Of a DNA stretch of 64,000 bases, positions 44,327-57,440 are shown piece by piece (the first letter of the stretch is position 1; each line of letters begins with the position of its first letter). A program made the position numbers and the translations under genes. The DNA lies in assembly GCF_027409185.1 (NCBI RefSeq), contig NC_084469.1:32044293-32108292 (forward strand), in the 5' to 3' direction. Under the pieces are notes generated by a model that was not told the DNA's origin, did no database searches, and was given only the letters and a program-made list of their open reading frames with translations. Source of the DNA: Cynocephalus volans. Taxonomy: Eukaryota > Chordata > Mammalia > Dermoptera > Cynocephalidae.

Positions 44327-47300
44327 TCATTCGTTTTTATAGCTGAGTAGTATTCCATTGTGTATGAGAGTTCCTTTTTCTCCGCAACCTCCCCAGCATT
44401 TATCGTTCAGAGTCTTTTGGATTTTAGCCATCCTAACTGGGGTGAGATGGTATCTCAATGTGGTTTTGATTTGCATTTCCCGGATGCTGAGTGATGTTGA
44501 GCATTTTTTCATATGTCTGTTGGCCATTTGTATATCTTCCTTAGAGAAATGCCTACTTAGCTCTTTTGCCCATTTTTTAATTGGGTTGCTTGTTTTCTTC
44601 TTGTAAAGTTGTTTGAGTTCCTTATATATTCTGGATATTAATCCTTTGTCAGATGTATATTTTGCAAATATTTTCTCCCACTCTGTTGGTTGTCTTTTAA
44701 CTCTGTTAATTGTTTCTTTTGCTGTGCAGAAGCTTTTTAGTTTGATATAATCCCATTTGTTTATTTTTCCTTTGGTTGCCCGTGCTTTTGGGGTCGTATT
44801 CATGAAGTCTGTGCCCAGTCGTATTTCCTGAAGTGTTTCTCCTATGTTTTCTTTAAGAAGTTTTATTGTTTCAGGGTGTATATTTAAATCCTTTATCCAT
44901 TTTGAGTTGATTTTAGTATACGGTAAGAGGTATGGATCTAGTTTCATTCTCCTGCATATGGATATCCAGTTATCCCAGCATCATTTGCTGAAGAGGTAGT
45001 CCCTTCCCCAGTGAATAGGCTTGGTGCCTTTGTCAAAGATCAGATGGCAGTAAGTGTGTGGGTTGATTTCTGGATTCTCTATTCTATTCCATTGGTCAGT
45101 GTGTCTGTTTTTATGCCAGTACCATACTGTTTTGGTTATTATCGCTTTGTAGTATAGCTTAAAGTCAGGCAGTGTTATGCCTCCAGCTTTATTTTTTTTT
45201 GCTCAGCATTGCTTTGGCTATGCGTGGTCTTTTATTGTTCCATATAAATGTCTGAATAGTTTTTTCCATTTCTGAGAAAAATGTCTTTGGAATTTTGATG
45301 GGGATTGCATTGAAATTGTATATCACTTTGGGTAGTATGGACATTTTCACTATGTTGATTCTTCCAATCCAAGAGCATGGGATTTCTTTCCATCTTCTTG
45401 TATCCTCTCTAATTTCTCTCAGCAGTGGTTTGTAGTTCTCATTATAGAGATTTTTCACCTCCTTGGTTAACTCAATTCCTAAGTATTTTATTTTTTTGGT
45501 GGCTATTGTAAATGGGCAGGCTTTCTTGATTTCTCGTTCTGCATGTTCACTATTGGAGAAAAGAAATGCTACTGATTTTTGTGTGTTGATTTTGTATCCT
45601 GCTACTGTGCTGAAATCATTTATCAATTCCAAGAGTTTTTTTGTAGAGGTTTTAGGCTGTTCGATATATAGGATCATGTCATCTGCAAACAGGGACAGTT
45701 TGACTTCATCTTTTCCAATCTGGATGCCATTTATTTCCTACTCTTCTCTGATTGCTCTGGCTAGTACTTCCAACACTATGTTGAATAGGAGTGGTGAGAG
45801 TGGGCATCCTTGTCTAGTTCCTGTTCTTAAAGGAAAAGCTTTCAGCTTTTCCCCATTCAGGATGATATTGGCAGTGGGTTTGGCATATATGGCTTTAATT
45901 ATGTTGAGATACTTTCCCTCTATACCTAACTTATAGAGGGTCTTTGTCATGAATGAGTGCTGAACTTTATCAAATGCTTTTTCAGCATCTATAGAGATGA
46001 TCATATGGTCCTTGTGTTTGAGTTTATTAATATGGTGTATCACATTTATTGATTTGCGTATGTTGAACCAACCTTGCATCCCTGGGATGAATCCCACTTG
46101 ATCGTGATGAATAATTTTTCATATGTGTTGCTGTATTCTGTTTGCTAGTATTTTAGTGAGGATTTTTGCATCTATATTCATCAAGGATATCGGCCTGTAG
46201 TTTTCTTTTTTGGTTATATCTTTACCTGGTTTTGGTATCAGGATGATGTTTGCTTCATAGAATGAGTTTGGGAGATTTGCGTCCGTTTCAATCTTTTGGA
46301 ATAGTTTGTAGAGAATCGGTGTCAATTCCTCTTTGAATGTTTGGTAAAATTCTGCTGTGAATCCATCTGGTCCTGGGCTTTTCTTTGTTGGGAGCCTTCT
46401 GATAACAGCTTCAATCTCCTTTATTGTTATTGGTCTGTTCAAATTTTCTACGTCTTCACGGTTCAGTTTTGGGAGCTTGTGTGTGTCCAGAAATTTATCC
46501 ATTTCCTCCAGATTTTCAAATTTGTTGGCGTATAGTTGTTTATAGTAGTCTCGAATGATTCCTTGTATTTCAGATGAATCAGTTGTAATATCACCTTTTT
46601 CATCTCTAATTTTTGTTATTTGAGTCTTCTCTCTTCTTTTTTTTGTTAGCCATGCTAATGGTTTGTCAATTTTATTTATCTTTTCAAAAAACCAACTTTT
46701 TGATTCGTTGATCTTTTGAATTGTTTTTTGGTTTTCTATTTCATTCAGTTCTGCTCTGATCTTAATGATTTCTTTCCATCTGCTAACTTTAGGTTTGGAT
46801 TGTTCTTGTTTTTCTAGTTCTTTAAGGTGAAGTGTTAGGTTGTTCACTTGCCATCTTTCCATTCTTCTGAAGTGAGCGTTTAATGCAATAAATTTCACCC
46901 TCAATACTGCTTTTGCAGTATCCCACAGGTTTTGGTATGATGTATCATTGTTTTCATTAGTTTCAAGAAATTTTTTGATTTCCTGCTTGATTTCTTCTTG
47001 GACCCATATGTCATTAAGTAGAATGCTGTTTAATTTCCATGTGTTTGTATAGTTTCCAGAGTTTCATTTGTTATTAATTTCTAGTTTTAATCCATTGTGG
47101 TCTGAGAAGATACATGGGATAATTGCAATTTTTTTGAATTTATTGAGACTTGGTTTGTGACCTAATATGTGATCTATCCTGGAGAATGATCCATGTGCTG
47201 CTGAGAAGAATGAATATTCTGAGGTTGTTGAGTGGAATGTTCTGTAGATATCTGCCAATTCCAATTGGTCTAGAGTCTTGTTTAGATCTTGTGTTTCTCT

Positions 47301-47582
47301 ACTGATTCTTTGCCTAGATGATCTGTCTAATATTGACAGTGGGGTGTTCAGGTCCCCTGCTATTATGGTATTAGTGTCTATTTCCTTCTTTAGGTCTAAT
47401 AGAGTTTGTTTTATAAATCTGGCTGCTCCACCATTGGGTGCGTACATATTTATGATTGTTATGTCTTCTTGATGGATCAGTCCTTTTATCATTAAGTAGT
47501 GTCCCTCATTGTCTCTTTTTATGGTTTTGAGTTTAAAGTCTATTTTGTCAGATATAAGAATAGCTACTCCAGCTCGTTTTTT
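44327..47582 (-). pseudogene. L1 ORF2 pseudogene of element D
   Basis: Five large fragments read in order. Endonuclease part 47064-47633 has the DRSSRQRIS, IDHILGHKPS and SDHNGLKLEI motifs. Linker and RT fingers lie at 46119-46904 ([19 protein letters not shown]), and RT palm at 45738-46097 ([24 protein letters not shown]). RT thumb at 45189-45677 starts just after the missing FADD-type motif (ILYIEQP), and the C-terminal domain is 44327-44947 ([22 protein letters not shown] end is altered). A stop or frame change separates each pair. It is much less decayed than element A. Confidence 0.87.
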
Positions 47583-47670
47583 AACCACCACACGTTCTAC
47601 ACAATTATTGAAAATCAACGTTGTACCCCACATATATGTATAATAAAAAATAAAATAAAATAATTTGTAG
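47583..47670 (+). mobile_element. 3' end and A-rich tail of L1 element E
   Basis: 'gaaaatcaacgttgtacccc' followed by 'tatgtataataaaaaat' matches, on the opposite strand, the L1 3' end at 56990-57060. It completes the element interrupted by D. Confidence 0.8.
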
Positions 47671-48264
47671 AGTGTAATTATTTTAACACTAGAAAACTAA
47701 TGTATTTCACACATTTCTAAATTTATAATAATCCACTGCAGAAAATAGTACTTATATATAGCCAGAATTACTATTTTTTCTACAGCATTAATCTAATAAT
47801 ATTTGTAGAATTATTTACTTTAATTTAAGATTTTGACCTTAATCACTATGCTTTTTCAATAGTGTTTTCCTCAATCCATGAACAGAATCTCAGTTTGGAT
47901 TTTTCATTTAATCCAGAAGTTAATTAAAACTGTCTTTATAAAACTTGTGTGTGGGTAGATAGTACTTACTGGTTTCACTTTAGTTGATGGTTTATATTGT
48001 CATATGCAAAACCCAGAAAACAGAACCTGCTAGATTTCTGTTATCATGAATTTAATAATATATTTTAGGCCTAAAACCTTTTATTTAAAATACTCATGTT
48101 TGCCTAGGGTTCAGATCCCTGTATCAGCCAGCTGGCAAAAAAATGAAATAAAATACTTGTACCTAGTATTTGAAAAGAATATGTATTTTCTATTGACTGG
48201 TAAAAAAAAAAAATGCTGCTTATTTATTTCTACACCAAATTAGTAAAATTTTCCTATAAAAAAA
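47671..48264. other. Unassigned AT-rich sequence
   Basis: No L1-like phrases and no long frame. A short A-run at 48203-48213 lies inside. Nothing nameable. Confidence 0.5.
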
Positions 48265-50935
48265 TACTCAAAATGATTTCAATTTTTGAAAAATTTGTTG
48301 AGACTTGATTTGTGACCTAACATGTGGTCTGTCCTGGAGAATGTTCCATGTGCTGATGAGAAGAATGTATAGTCTGTGGTTGCTGGATGAAATGTTCTGT
48401 AGATATCTACCAAGTCCAATTGGTCTGAAGTGTGGCTTAAATCCTGTTTCTCTGTTGATTTGTTGCCTACGTGATCTGTCCAGTGTTCAGAGAGAGGTGT
48501 TCAGGAACCCAACTATTATTGTATTTGGGTTTTTCTCTTTCTTTAGGTCTAATAGTGTTTGCTTTATATATCTGGGTGCTCCAATGATGGGTGCATATAT
48601 ATTTATGATTGTTATGTCTTCTTGCTAGATAGAACTTTTTATCATTGTTTAGTGGCCTTGTCTCTTTTTATGGTTTTTGGTTTACTGTCTATTCTATCTG
48701 ATATAAGAATAGGTGCTCCTGCTCATTTTTGGTTTCTATTTGCATAGTACATCTTTTGCTATCTTTTTACTTTTAGTCCATGTGTGTTTTTACAAGTGAG
48801 GTAAGTCTCTTGAGGATAGCATATAGTTGGGTCTAGATTTTTAATCCAATCAATCAGTCTGGCTCTTTTGAATGGGGACTTTAATCCATCTACATTTGCT
48901 ATTTAACATAGTATTGGAAGTACTATCCAGAGCAATCAGGCAAGAGAAAGAAATAAAGGGCATATAGATTGGAAAAGATGAAGTCAAATTACCCCTGTTT
49001 GCAGATAACATGACTGTATTCATACAAAAGCCTAAAAAGTCTACAAAACAACCCATAGACGTGATAAATGATTTCGGTAAAGTTGTAGGATACAAAATCA
49101 CCATGCAAAAAGCAGTAGCACTTTTATACTCCAACAATGAACTAACAGAAAAAGGAATCAAGAAAGCAAGCCCATTTACAACAAATAAATAAATAAATAA
49201 AATACCTAGGAATAAAATTAACCAAGGAGGTATAATGTCTCTACAAGGAGAAATACAAATCACGGTGGCAAGAAATTAAAGGGGATACAGAAAGATGGAA
49301 AGACATTCATGCTCTTGGATTAAAAGAATTAATGTTACGAAAAGGTCATACTATCCAAAGAAATCTACAGATTCAATACAATCCCAATCAAAATACCAAA
49401 GACAATCTTCTCAAAAATAGAAAAAACAATCCTAACACTCACATGAAACAACAAAAGACTCCAAATAGCCAAAGCAATCCTGAGCAAAAAAATAAAGTAA
49501 AGCCAGAGGCATAATACTACCTGACTTCAAACTATACTACAAAGCTATAGTATAGCATGGTACTGGCACAAAAACAGACACAGAGATCCGTGGAACAGAA
49601 TAGAGAACTCAAAAATCAACACTGTTTACAGGCAACCGATCTTTGACAAAGGCAACAAGAACACACATTGGGGAAAAGACTGCCTCTTCAATATACGGTG
49701 CTGGGGAAATGGGACATCCATATGTAGAAGAATGAAACTAGAACTGTACCTCTCATCATATACCAAAATCAACTCAAAATGGATTAAACACTTAAATATA
49801 AGACCTGAAACTATAAAACTAAAAGAAAACATAGGGGAAACACTTCAGGAAGTAGGACTGGGCAAAGACTTTATGAACATGACCCCCAAAGCACAGGCAA
49901 CTAACGGAAAAATAAACAAATGGGATTATATCAAACTAAAACTCTTCTGCACAGCAAAAGAAACAATTAATGGAGTGAAAAGACAACCTACAGAATGGGA
50001 GAAAATATTTGCAAACTATACATGTGATAAGGGAGTAATATCCAGAATATGTAAAGAACTCAAACAACTAACTATACAGTAAAAAAACAAATAATCCATT
50101 TAAAAGATGGGTAAAGGAGATGGATAGACATTTTTCAAAGGAAGACATACAAATGGCCAACATGAAAAAATGCTCAACATCACTAGTCATAGAAATGCAA
50201 ATCAAAACCACATTAAAATATCATCTCACCCCAGTTAGACTGGCCGTTATTAAAAAGACTGAGAATAACACATGTTGGCAAGGATGCAGGGAAAGGGGAA
50301 CTCTTCTACACTGTTGGTGGGACTATAAATTAGTACAGCCATTATGGAAAACAGTATGGAGTTTCCTCAAACAAGTACAGATATATCAATGACTACAGAT
50401 ATGATCCAGCAATCCCACTACTGGGTATATATCCAGAGGAATGGAAATCATCATGTTGAAGGGATACCTGCACCCCCATGTTCATTGCAGCTCTATTTAC
50501 AATAGCCAAAATATGGAAACAACCTAAGAGTCCATCAATGGATGACTGGATAAGGAAAATGTGGTTTATATACACAATGGAATACTACTCAGCTATGAAA
50601 AAGAATGAAATTCTGCCACTTGTGGCAACATGGATGAACCTGAAGAAAATTACATTAAGTGAAATAAGCCAGACAAAGAAAGAGAAATGCCACATGTTCT
50701 CACTCATAACTGGGTGCGAAGAAAGAAGGAAAGAAGAAAGAAAGAAAAATAAATAAAAAGAAAGAAAGAACCATAACAATATGTCGAACTTTCAGAAGGA
50801 GAGAACAAACCTAAGGACACTAGAGATGAGGGAGAAGGGGGTTTGGAGAGTGATAGGTTGAGTAAAGGGCATAAATCACGATTTGTAATAATGAATTTGC
50901 TAATAATAAATAATAAAAATAAAAACAAAAACAAA
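48265..50935 (+). mobile_element. L1 element F with 5' inversion
   Basis: From 48265 to about 48906 the ORF2 N-terminal/endonuclease region is on the minus strand. From about 48907 to 50935 RT-to-3'-UTR sequence is on the plus strand ('ggaagtactatccagagcaa', then [12 protein letters not shown] region, then 3' UTR). The order and flip fit twin priming. The 3' end is 'aataataaataataaaaat'. Target duplication is not clear. Confidence 0.82.
48911..50756 (+). pseudogene. L1 ORF2 C-terminal half pseudogene of element F
   Basis: Fragments 49010-49192 (MTVFIQKPKKSTKQ; the palm/thumb boundary), 49732-50082 ([19 protein letters not shown]), 50120-50392 ([19 protein letters not shown]; the cysteine-rich C-terminal region) and 50478-50756 ([24 protein letters not shown]) lie in order with breaks between. 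The 3' UTR after it has a purine-rich GAAAGAAA tract at 50718-50770. Confidence 0.8.
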
Positions 50936-51790
50936 CAAAAAATGGGCAAAGGACATGAACAGACATTTCTCAAAAGATGACATACAAATGGCCAACAGGC
51001 ACATAAAAAAATGTTCAATATGACTAATCATCATGGAAATGCAAATGAAAACCACAATGAGATATCATCTCACCCCAGTTAGACTGGCTATTATCAACAA
51101 GATGGAAAATAACAAATGCTGGTGAAGATGTGGAGAAAAAGGAACTCTCTTACATTGTTGGTGGGACCATAAATTGCCACAACCACTGTGGAAAACAGTG
51201 CAGAGTTTCCTGACAGAAAATAGAAAATATCTTGAACTGAAAATAGATCTATCTTACAACCCAGCTATCACACTACTGGGTATACACACAAAGGAAATCA
51301 AATCAATATGGTAAAAAGATATCTGTACTTTCATGCTTATTGCAACACTATTCACAATAACAAAGAGATGGAATCATCCAAAATGCCCATCAACAGATGA
51401 ATGGACAGAAAAACTGTAGTATATACACACAATGAAATACTATTTAGGTATAAAAAATGAAATCCTATCAATTGCATCAACATGGATGAAACTGGAAACC
51501 ATCATGTTAAGTGAAGTAAGCAAAGCACAGAAAAACAAATACCACATGATCTCACTCACACGTGGAATCTAAAAAAAAAAAAGTGTTACTCATAGAAATA
51601 GAGAGTAGAATAATTTTAACCAGAATCTGGGATGGCAGTGGGGGCAGGGGAAGAAGTGGTGGACTAACGGGTACAAAATTGTGCTATCCACCATAAGCAA
51701 ACCGTTGTGCAGTATATGCATGTATTGAAACAGCACACTTTACCCCACAAACACGTACAAATAAATGTTAAAATTTAAAAATTAATAATA
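50936..51790 (+). mobile_element. Older L1 3' fragment
   Basis: 'ggcaaaggacatgaacagac', 'gccaacaggcacataaaaaa', 'ggaatcatccaaaatgccca' and 'ctcactcacacgtggaatct' are sense ORF2 3' phrases of an older L1 subfamily. It ends near 'aaatttaaaaattaataata'. ORF2 is broken. Confidence 0.75.
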
Positions 51791-52460
51791 AAGATTTACA
51801 AATGGCAAATAAACATGTAAAAAGATACTCAACATTGTTAATCAAGGGAAATGCAAATTTAAATCACAATGAAATACCAGTGTGCACCTATTAAAATGGA
51901 GGAAAAAACAAACTTGACAAAACTAAGCATCATGAGAATACAGAGCAAGTGGACCACCACTTCTATGTGTTTATCCAGGGTAAATGAAAACTTTTTCTTA
52001 CGTGAACACCGATATGCAAATATTTATAGTGAATTTGTTCATAATAAAACGAAACAGGAAAAACCTAAATGTCCTTCAACTGGCGAATGAATAAACAAAC
52101 TGGGTACATCCATACAAGAAATGCTTCTCAGCCATAAGAGAATGAACTATTGATTCACACAACAACATGGATGAATCTCAAATGTATTCTCCTAAGTGAT
52201 AGATGCTGGGCCCTAAAGGTTATATACCACATTATTTTATGTCTGAGACATTCAGGAAAAAGTAAAATTATAGAAACAGAACACAAATCAGTGAGCTGTC
52301 AGGGTTTGGGGGAAGGGGAGAATTGATAAAAAAAACAGTGCAAGGGAGTGATGGAAATTTTTTGCATTTTGATTGTTGTCAAAGTTACATGATTATCTAT
52401 AAATATTCTAAACTAATATAAATGTACACTAAAAGAACATTTTTTTGTATTTAAGTAAAA
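51791..52460 (+). mobile_element. Second older L1 3' fragment
   Basis: 'caaataaacatgtaaaaaga', 'acctaaatgtccttcaactg', 'aacaacatggatgaatctca' and 'ccacattattttatgtctga' are again sense ORF2 3' phrases, more diverged than the previous fragment. Confidence 0.7.
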
Positions 52461-52739
52461 ATGTGTATAAAAAAATTTAAAAATATATTGACTATTTCAG
52501 ATGTATAGCCTATTCTATCCTTTACAGGAATATTTTTTAGAAGTAGGTGATTGTCCTCCAGAAAACATGAGGTGCTTAAGAACACAGCAAAACTACTTTT
52601 TAGAAATTAAACTTTATTATTACATCTTTACAAGATTTATGCAGTTTGAGCTTATTCATATTTTAAAGCCACACCATCTTTTAGAGTAACAGGCTTCATG
52701 TTTTTATCACCTTCTGCAAATGGCAACATTTTAAAACTA

Positions 52740-52835
52740 GAAATTAGAGAGTTGGGTTATAATTTTGGCTTTACTACTTACTAGCTGTGTGTATGTGAAT
52801 AAGTTACAGGATTTCTTTAAGTCTTATCTCCAACA
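52740..52835 (+). mobile_element. MIR-like SINE fossil
   Basis: 'gttgggttataattttggct' then 'actacttactagctgtgtg' and 'aataagttacaggatttc' follow the MIR core order. An (AAAC)n tract at 52838-52865 follows. Confidence 0.6.
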
Positions 52836-52914
52836 TGGAAACAAACAAACAAACAAACAAACAACACAACTACACAACATATATTTTCCAAAATATATTT
52901 TAATACACTTTAAC

Positions 52915-53000
52915 ATATTTTTAATTTAATTTAATTTAATTATTTAATATATTTTAAATATATTAATATTTTAAATATATTATAAAAATATATTTTAAAA
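52915..53000. repeat. (TTTAA)n and AT-rich low-complexity tract
   Basis: 'tttaatttaatttaatttaa' and long A/T runs. It is self-complementary and could extrude or be unstable, but no other feature is visible. Confidence 0.8.
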
Positions 53001-54219
53001 TAACAAACTAGAAATCATTATGTGAATTATAATTAATGTCACTATATTGTCACTTCATTCTGTCTGTCCTAAAATAAGCTTTCTGACTTGCCTTGTTCTA
53101 ATGTGGATATTCTAGAATTATTTGTGAATGAGTCTTGATATGATTATTTTGCAGACTTTAATATAATCCTGTCAGCTCTCATTTTTCTTTGATGAGAAAT
53201 TTTTAATATTTAGTGATTAGAAATCTGTCAGTTACTGTGGTTCTTGGAATCTTTTTTTTTTTCCTTTCCAACCAAACAAAAGGTGGTTGGGCACTGAGCC
53301 AATACAAAATAGAGTAGGGCAGACACCAAATTCTTGTTATCTTGCTGTGGTAATAAATAAAATGGACATAGACATGAAAGGCAGTGGGCAGATCTAAGAA
53401 TGTAGGTTTAAATTGTTTTTTGCTAAAATGCTCCTTCCTCGTCATTTCCAGCCTTGGCTTTAGCAAAACCTGGTTGATAACTTCTTCAGTTTTCATGATC
53501 ATTCAGGCTATCCCCAGTCCATTCACACCACAGTTAATTTTAATGCAAATTAGAATATTTCAGTGTGCAGGGCCACTTTCACCAGGTAATGCAGAGACAA
53601 GTAGACAATCATGGGCAGGAAGCCAACATTTGTGGCACTAATGTTGACATGTAAACATCACAAAAGAAAATAACACAGGAGGATTTTTTCTTCCAGCTCT
53701 CATGGAATAGCTTGTAGCAGACTATTACTTACAGAGAAAACAACTGTAAGTCCTATACAAAACACATGTATTTGAAGGCTTTAGAAATATATATAGTATG
53801 GCAGCCAGGACTTGAGGGGCCAAGAAGTTGGAAAGAAGAGATACACAAAGAAGTGAGCTTAATATTCAGACAGGGTTTTCTTCTACTGAAGACACTTTAT
53901 TTTTTTGCTGGACTGAGCAAGAAGCTAAGAAGCAATGTAAACAGCAGCTGAGAAGTGAATGGAGCATTCTGTAATTTCATGGTGGTGTAAAAACAAAAAT
54001 TGATGTGTAATATTCTCTGCGGAGGAGAGACTTTAGGAAACACCCATGTCCTGGGATGGGAAACTTGAAAGATTATGCCCTAACATTTTCACAGATTTGC
54101 AAACCACCTCTAGTCAGCTTTGTCCTTGATTGGATTGCGTTGACAAGCTTTTTTATTGCCAGTTAAAGAAAACCATGCAACTTTTCTGGAGAAAGATATA
54201 CAGAATGTCTCCAATTTAT
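53001..54219. other. Unassigned intergenic sequence
   Basis: Open frames up to 99 aa (53203-53502, minus) show no motif and contain a lysine run from a T-tract. I see no repeat family that I can name. Confidence 0.45.
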
Positions 54220-55850
54220 TATGTATAAGAAATTAGCATTCAATAAACACAAAATCAGACATACCAAGAAATAGGGTAAAATAAAAACAATAAACAATCA
54301 AAACAGACCAACAGGTGAACCACATATTAGAATTATTAGACCTCATTTTAAAATAACTGACACATTCAAGAAAGTAAATAAAAAAAATCACCAGAGAATT
54401 GGAATGTATAAAATTATTACATATAAATTCAATAACTAAAAATCAACTAAAATTATTAAATAGCTGGTTTAACATGACTCCACTAAACAGTAATTTCAGG
54501 TGCAGAAAATATGGAGACTGAATCACAACAAGAAAAATGGAAAGATTTATGGGATATGAAAGAGCTATATAACATATGAATTATTGGAGTTTCAAAGAAA
54601 GAAGATATATAGAGAAAAATGGGACAAAGGACATATCTGAAAATGTAATAGTCAAAAGTTTTCCAAAACTAATAAAAAATGTGGACCTGTAGTTTCAAGA
54701 GCCTAAGTGAGCTTCGACCAGGGATAAATCAAAGAAAACCATAAGTAGGCACAACATAATAAAATTAATGAAAACAGAAGACAAAGAGAAAATCTTCAAA
54801 ATAGCCAGAGTCCGGAGAGGGTAAAGAGAATATTAACTTAAAAAAAGCAGCAATATCACTGAAACCTCAATCCCCAAGAAAAATGAGAAAAGCCCAAAGA
54901 TAATACAACTATGTATTTAAACTGCTAAAAGGAAATAAATGCCAGACTCTTCAAAAATAAAGATGAAATAAACCATCTCTATAGAAAGACTGAGATCATT
55001 TATCTCTAGTAAATTGGAAATACCAAAATAAGGTTTTTTTGGCCAAAAGCAAAATATGCTAAACAGAAAGATAAAGTTCAGAAAGAAGTTTTGAAAACAT
55101 GTAAAGTACAAGCTTTGGTTAAATATGAATGAGTGTTGACTGGAAAAATAAATACGAATAACGTACTGATTGGCTGAAAAACTGTAGTATTAAAAAGCAT
55201 GACAAAAATAACACTAAATACTCAGAAAGGAAAGTACAGTTATTGTGTTCAAAGGTTTAATGGGTTCTAAAATGGTAAAAGGCAAGGATTCAGCATCTCC
55301 AGGGTACCCACTAAGAATAGTGAAAGAATGTGAAAATGACAATCTAATAGAAGAAAAAAGGAGATTTAACAAAATAGGAGAGCAAAAATATATCAGACTA
55401 ATCAAAAAAGCCAAGACATGGTCTAGAAAAACAAAATGATAAAGAGATTTTGCTACATTTATTCAATGGATACAGCCATGATTTTCACTGTGTGGAACTC
55501 TGCATGGAGCAACGCATGTGAGTAGAAGCCAGGAGCAACAGAAACCAGACACAAAAGGCCATGCACATGTGATGCCATCTGCATAAAAATCAAAAGCAGG
55601 AAAAACGAATCAGTGTGCTTAGAATTCAAAATAGTAGTTACTTTTAGAAGAGCAGGGTCAGAGGGGGTATGGGCTTTTTGGTGGGGGATGTTCTTAATGT
55701 TCATTTTCTCAATTTGTTAATTATTGCATTGTTCATTGCATTTCTCCATTTGGTGAAAATACATTGGACAAAATACTTATGATGTATCCTGTATGTTTGC
55801 TATACTTTAAACTATTATTCCATGATGAGAACAAAGAAAGAAAGAGAAAA
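54220..55850 (+). mobile_element. Ancient L1/HAL1-like ORF1 remnant
   Basis: A-rich sense text 'ccaagaaatagggtaaaata', 'ttattagacctcattttaaa', 'gaattattggagtttcaaag', 'aaatcttcaaaatagccaga' resembles old L1/HAL1 ORF1 sequence. No frame is intact. The 3' end may reach the (TTTGG) region near 55780. Confidence 0.5.
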
Positions 55851-56284
55851 TTACCCAAAACCAGAGCAAGGAGTTATGCTGCTAGATGTGGGGCAAAATG
55901 AAAACTCCAAAGAAAGAATCAGTGATGTCCTGAAAATCAAAATTATGTTTTCTCAGCAGCATCGAGTCTCTCATTACTCATTCAAGTCATATTAGAAGAC
56001 GCTCTGTTAACTTCAGACTTACCTGGACTCTGTCCTTGAAGGTTCGAAGCCTCACTCTGAAAGCTCCTCCTCCTTTGGTCAGTGATCCTTGCCTGTTACC
56101 AGGCACAATGACTTTGCCCTTTGAGGGACTATCTCAAAGACAGTAAGTCTGATCCTCATTTCTCAGTCTTTTCCAGAAAAGAGTCATCTTCAAGAACTAA
56201 AAATCTAGCAGCTCCCAACATTTGGATCCCAGTATTTCAGTGAATAAGGGGCAAAATGTGTCAAAGAGAGGTGAGAAAAAAAAA

Positions 56285-56411
56285 TCTGAACACTCAGGGC
56301 CAGCCCATGGCTCACTCGGGAGAGCATGGTGCTGACAACACCAAGTCAAGAGTCAAGATCCCCTTACCGGTCATCTTTAAAAAAAAAAAAAAAAAAAAGT
56401 CTGAACACACA
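56285..56411 (+). mobile_element. CYN-type SINE, monomer, with target duplication
   Basis: The body is 56297-56399: 'gggccagcccatggctcac' head, 'gctgacaacaccaagtcaag', 'agatccccttaccggtcatc' and a long A tail. 'tctgaacactca' (56285-56296) and 'tctgaacacaca' (56400-56411) flank it with one change. Confidence 0.9.
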
Positions 56412-56961
56412 CGTTGTCCACAGAGACAATGGTGAAATTTTCTGCGGTATTGTAAGAGGTAACCCATCACATTATCACATTCTCTGGTTTCCACAGAGCA
56501 TAAGAGTGTCCCAGCCTTAGGAACTAAGATTTGGTGATTAGATAAGAAGGTGCCAAGGGCATACAATACCAAGACCTGAATACATTCATTCCCCCTGGAT
56601 CACTTCCTTCAGATCTCTTTGGGCATTTCTTGTGATTCAATCATTGGTAATGCTGACAGAGCAATTGAAGTTAACCACATTTAATGTCCAAAATAAAATT
56701 TAAAATGGTATGATGTTTTGAAGTAGGAAATACCTGCATCCCTTCCCAGTCTGTTTGCCTGGAGAACGGACTCCAATACTGGCCTCAAGGCTTCATGTTA
56801 ACTTTTTTTTCCCACTCAGAGGGTGGCTTCTAGAGCCAGCTTTATTTTCTGCCCCAGCACTCAAATCCAGGCTGAGCCAGCAAAGCTCCAGGCTTCTGCT
56901 GCTCGTGAAATCCACTAACACCAGGTGTGGTTCAGGGCAGTTGTTCTGAAATGCCTCACTT
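56412..56961. other. Unassigned intergenic sequence
   Basis: No long frame with a recognisable domain and no repeat that I can name. Confidence 0.45.
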
Positions 56962-57175
56962 GCTCTTCTTTTTTTTTTTATTTTTTAATTTTAATTTTAT
57001 TTTTAAGATAATTTATTATACAAACATGTGGGGTACAAAGTTTATTTTCAGTAGCTGCGTACAATATGTGATGTTTAGCTTATTCATCATTACAATATGT
57101 AATCATTCTTTGTGTTGGTTAACCAATTCCTCATTAACCCCCCTTCCTATTTTTGCCTGTCTCTTACATGTTTAA
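56962..57175 (-). mobile_element. L1 3'-UTR fragment
   Basis: The plus strand begins with a T/A-rich tail region and then 'caaacatgtggggtacaaag', 'ttattcatcattacaatatg' and 'accaattcctcattaacccc'. This is the reverse complement of the L1 E 3' UTR at 43840-43924 and 47599-47640. Confidence 0.75.
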
Positions 57176-57440
57176 GTCACTGCATGTGGTAATATTGCAA
57201 CACCTCTACTACAACTGTATAAACATGTCTGGGATCATGTAGATATCTACAATGAGCATCACTAAGACAGGATTTAATAAATAATCAATTATTATCTTAT
57301 AAGGCCCTCTAGCAAATGCACCTTAAAAGCAACTTTAATTAAGTACATTCAAAGGAAGATTATAAATTGGTAAAGTGGCTGTAAACCATTTCATATGAAA
57401 ATTACTTAATGTAAATAACAGTTAAAATTGATTGAGCATT

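Larger units (their letters stand above)
43910..47598 (-). mobile_element. L1 element D, 5'-truncated within ORF2, nested in L1 E with target duplication
   Basis: The body is 43925-47582, flanked by 'aacaccacacattct' (43910-43924) and 'aaccaccacacgttct' (47583-47598). The A tail is the T-run at 43923-43935. The 3' UTR contains the (GT)n tract and G/C-run of the young family. ORF2 is truncated in the endonuclease domain. It is the longest young L1 in the window (3.66 kb). Confidence 0.92.

Noticed and set aside
57428..57440. Start codon of the 184-aa frame as a gene start
   Set aside because: The ATG-containing segment is flanking target sequence; the protein sequence is the truncated L1 ORF2 C-terminus.
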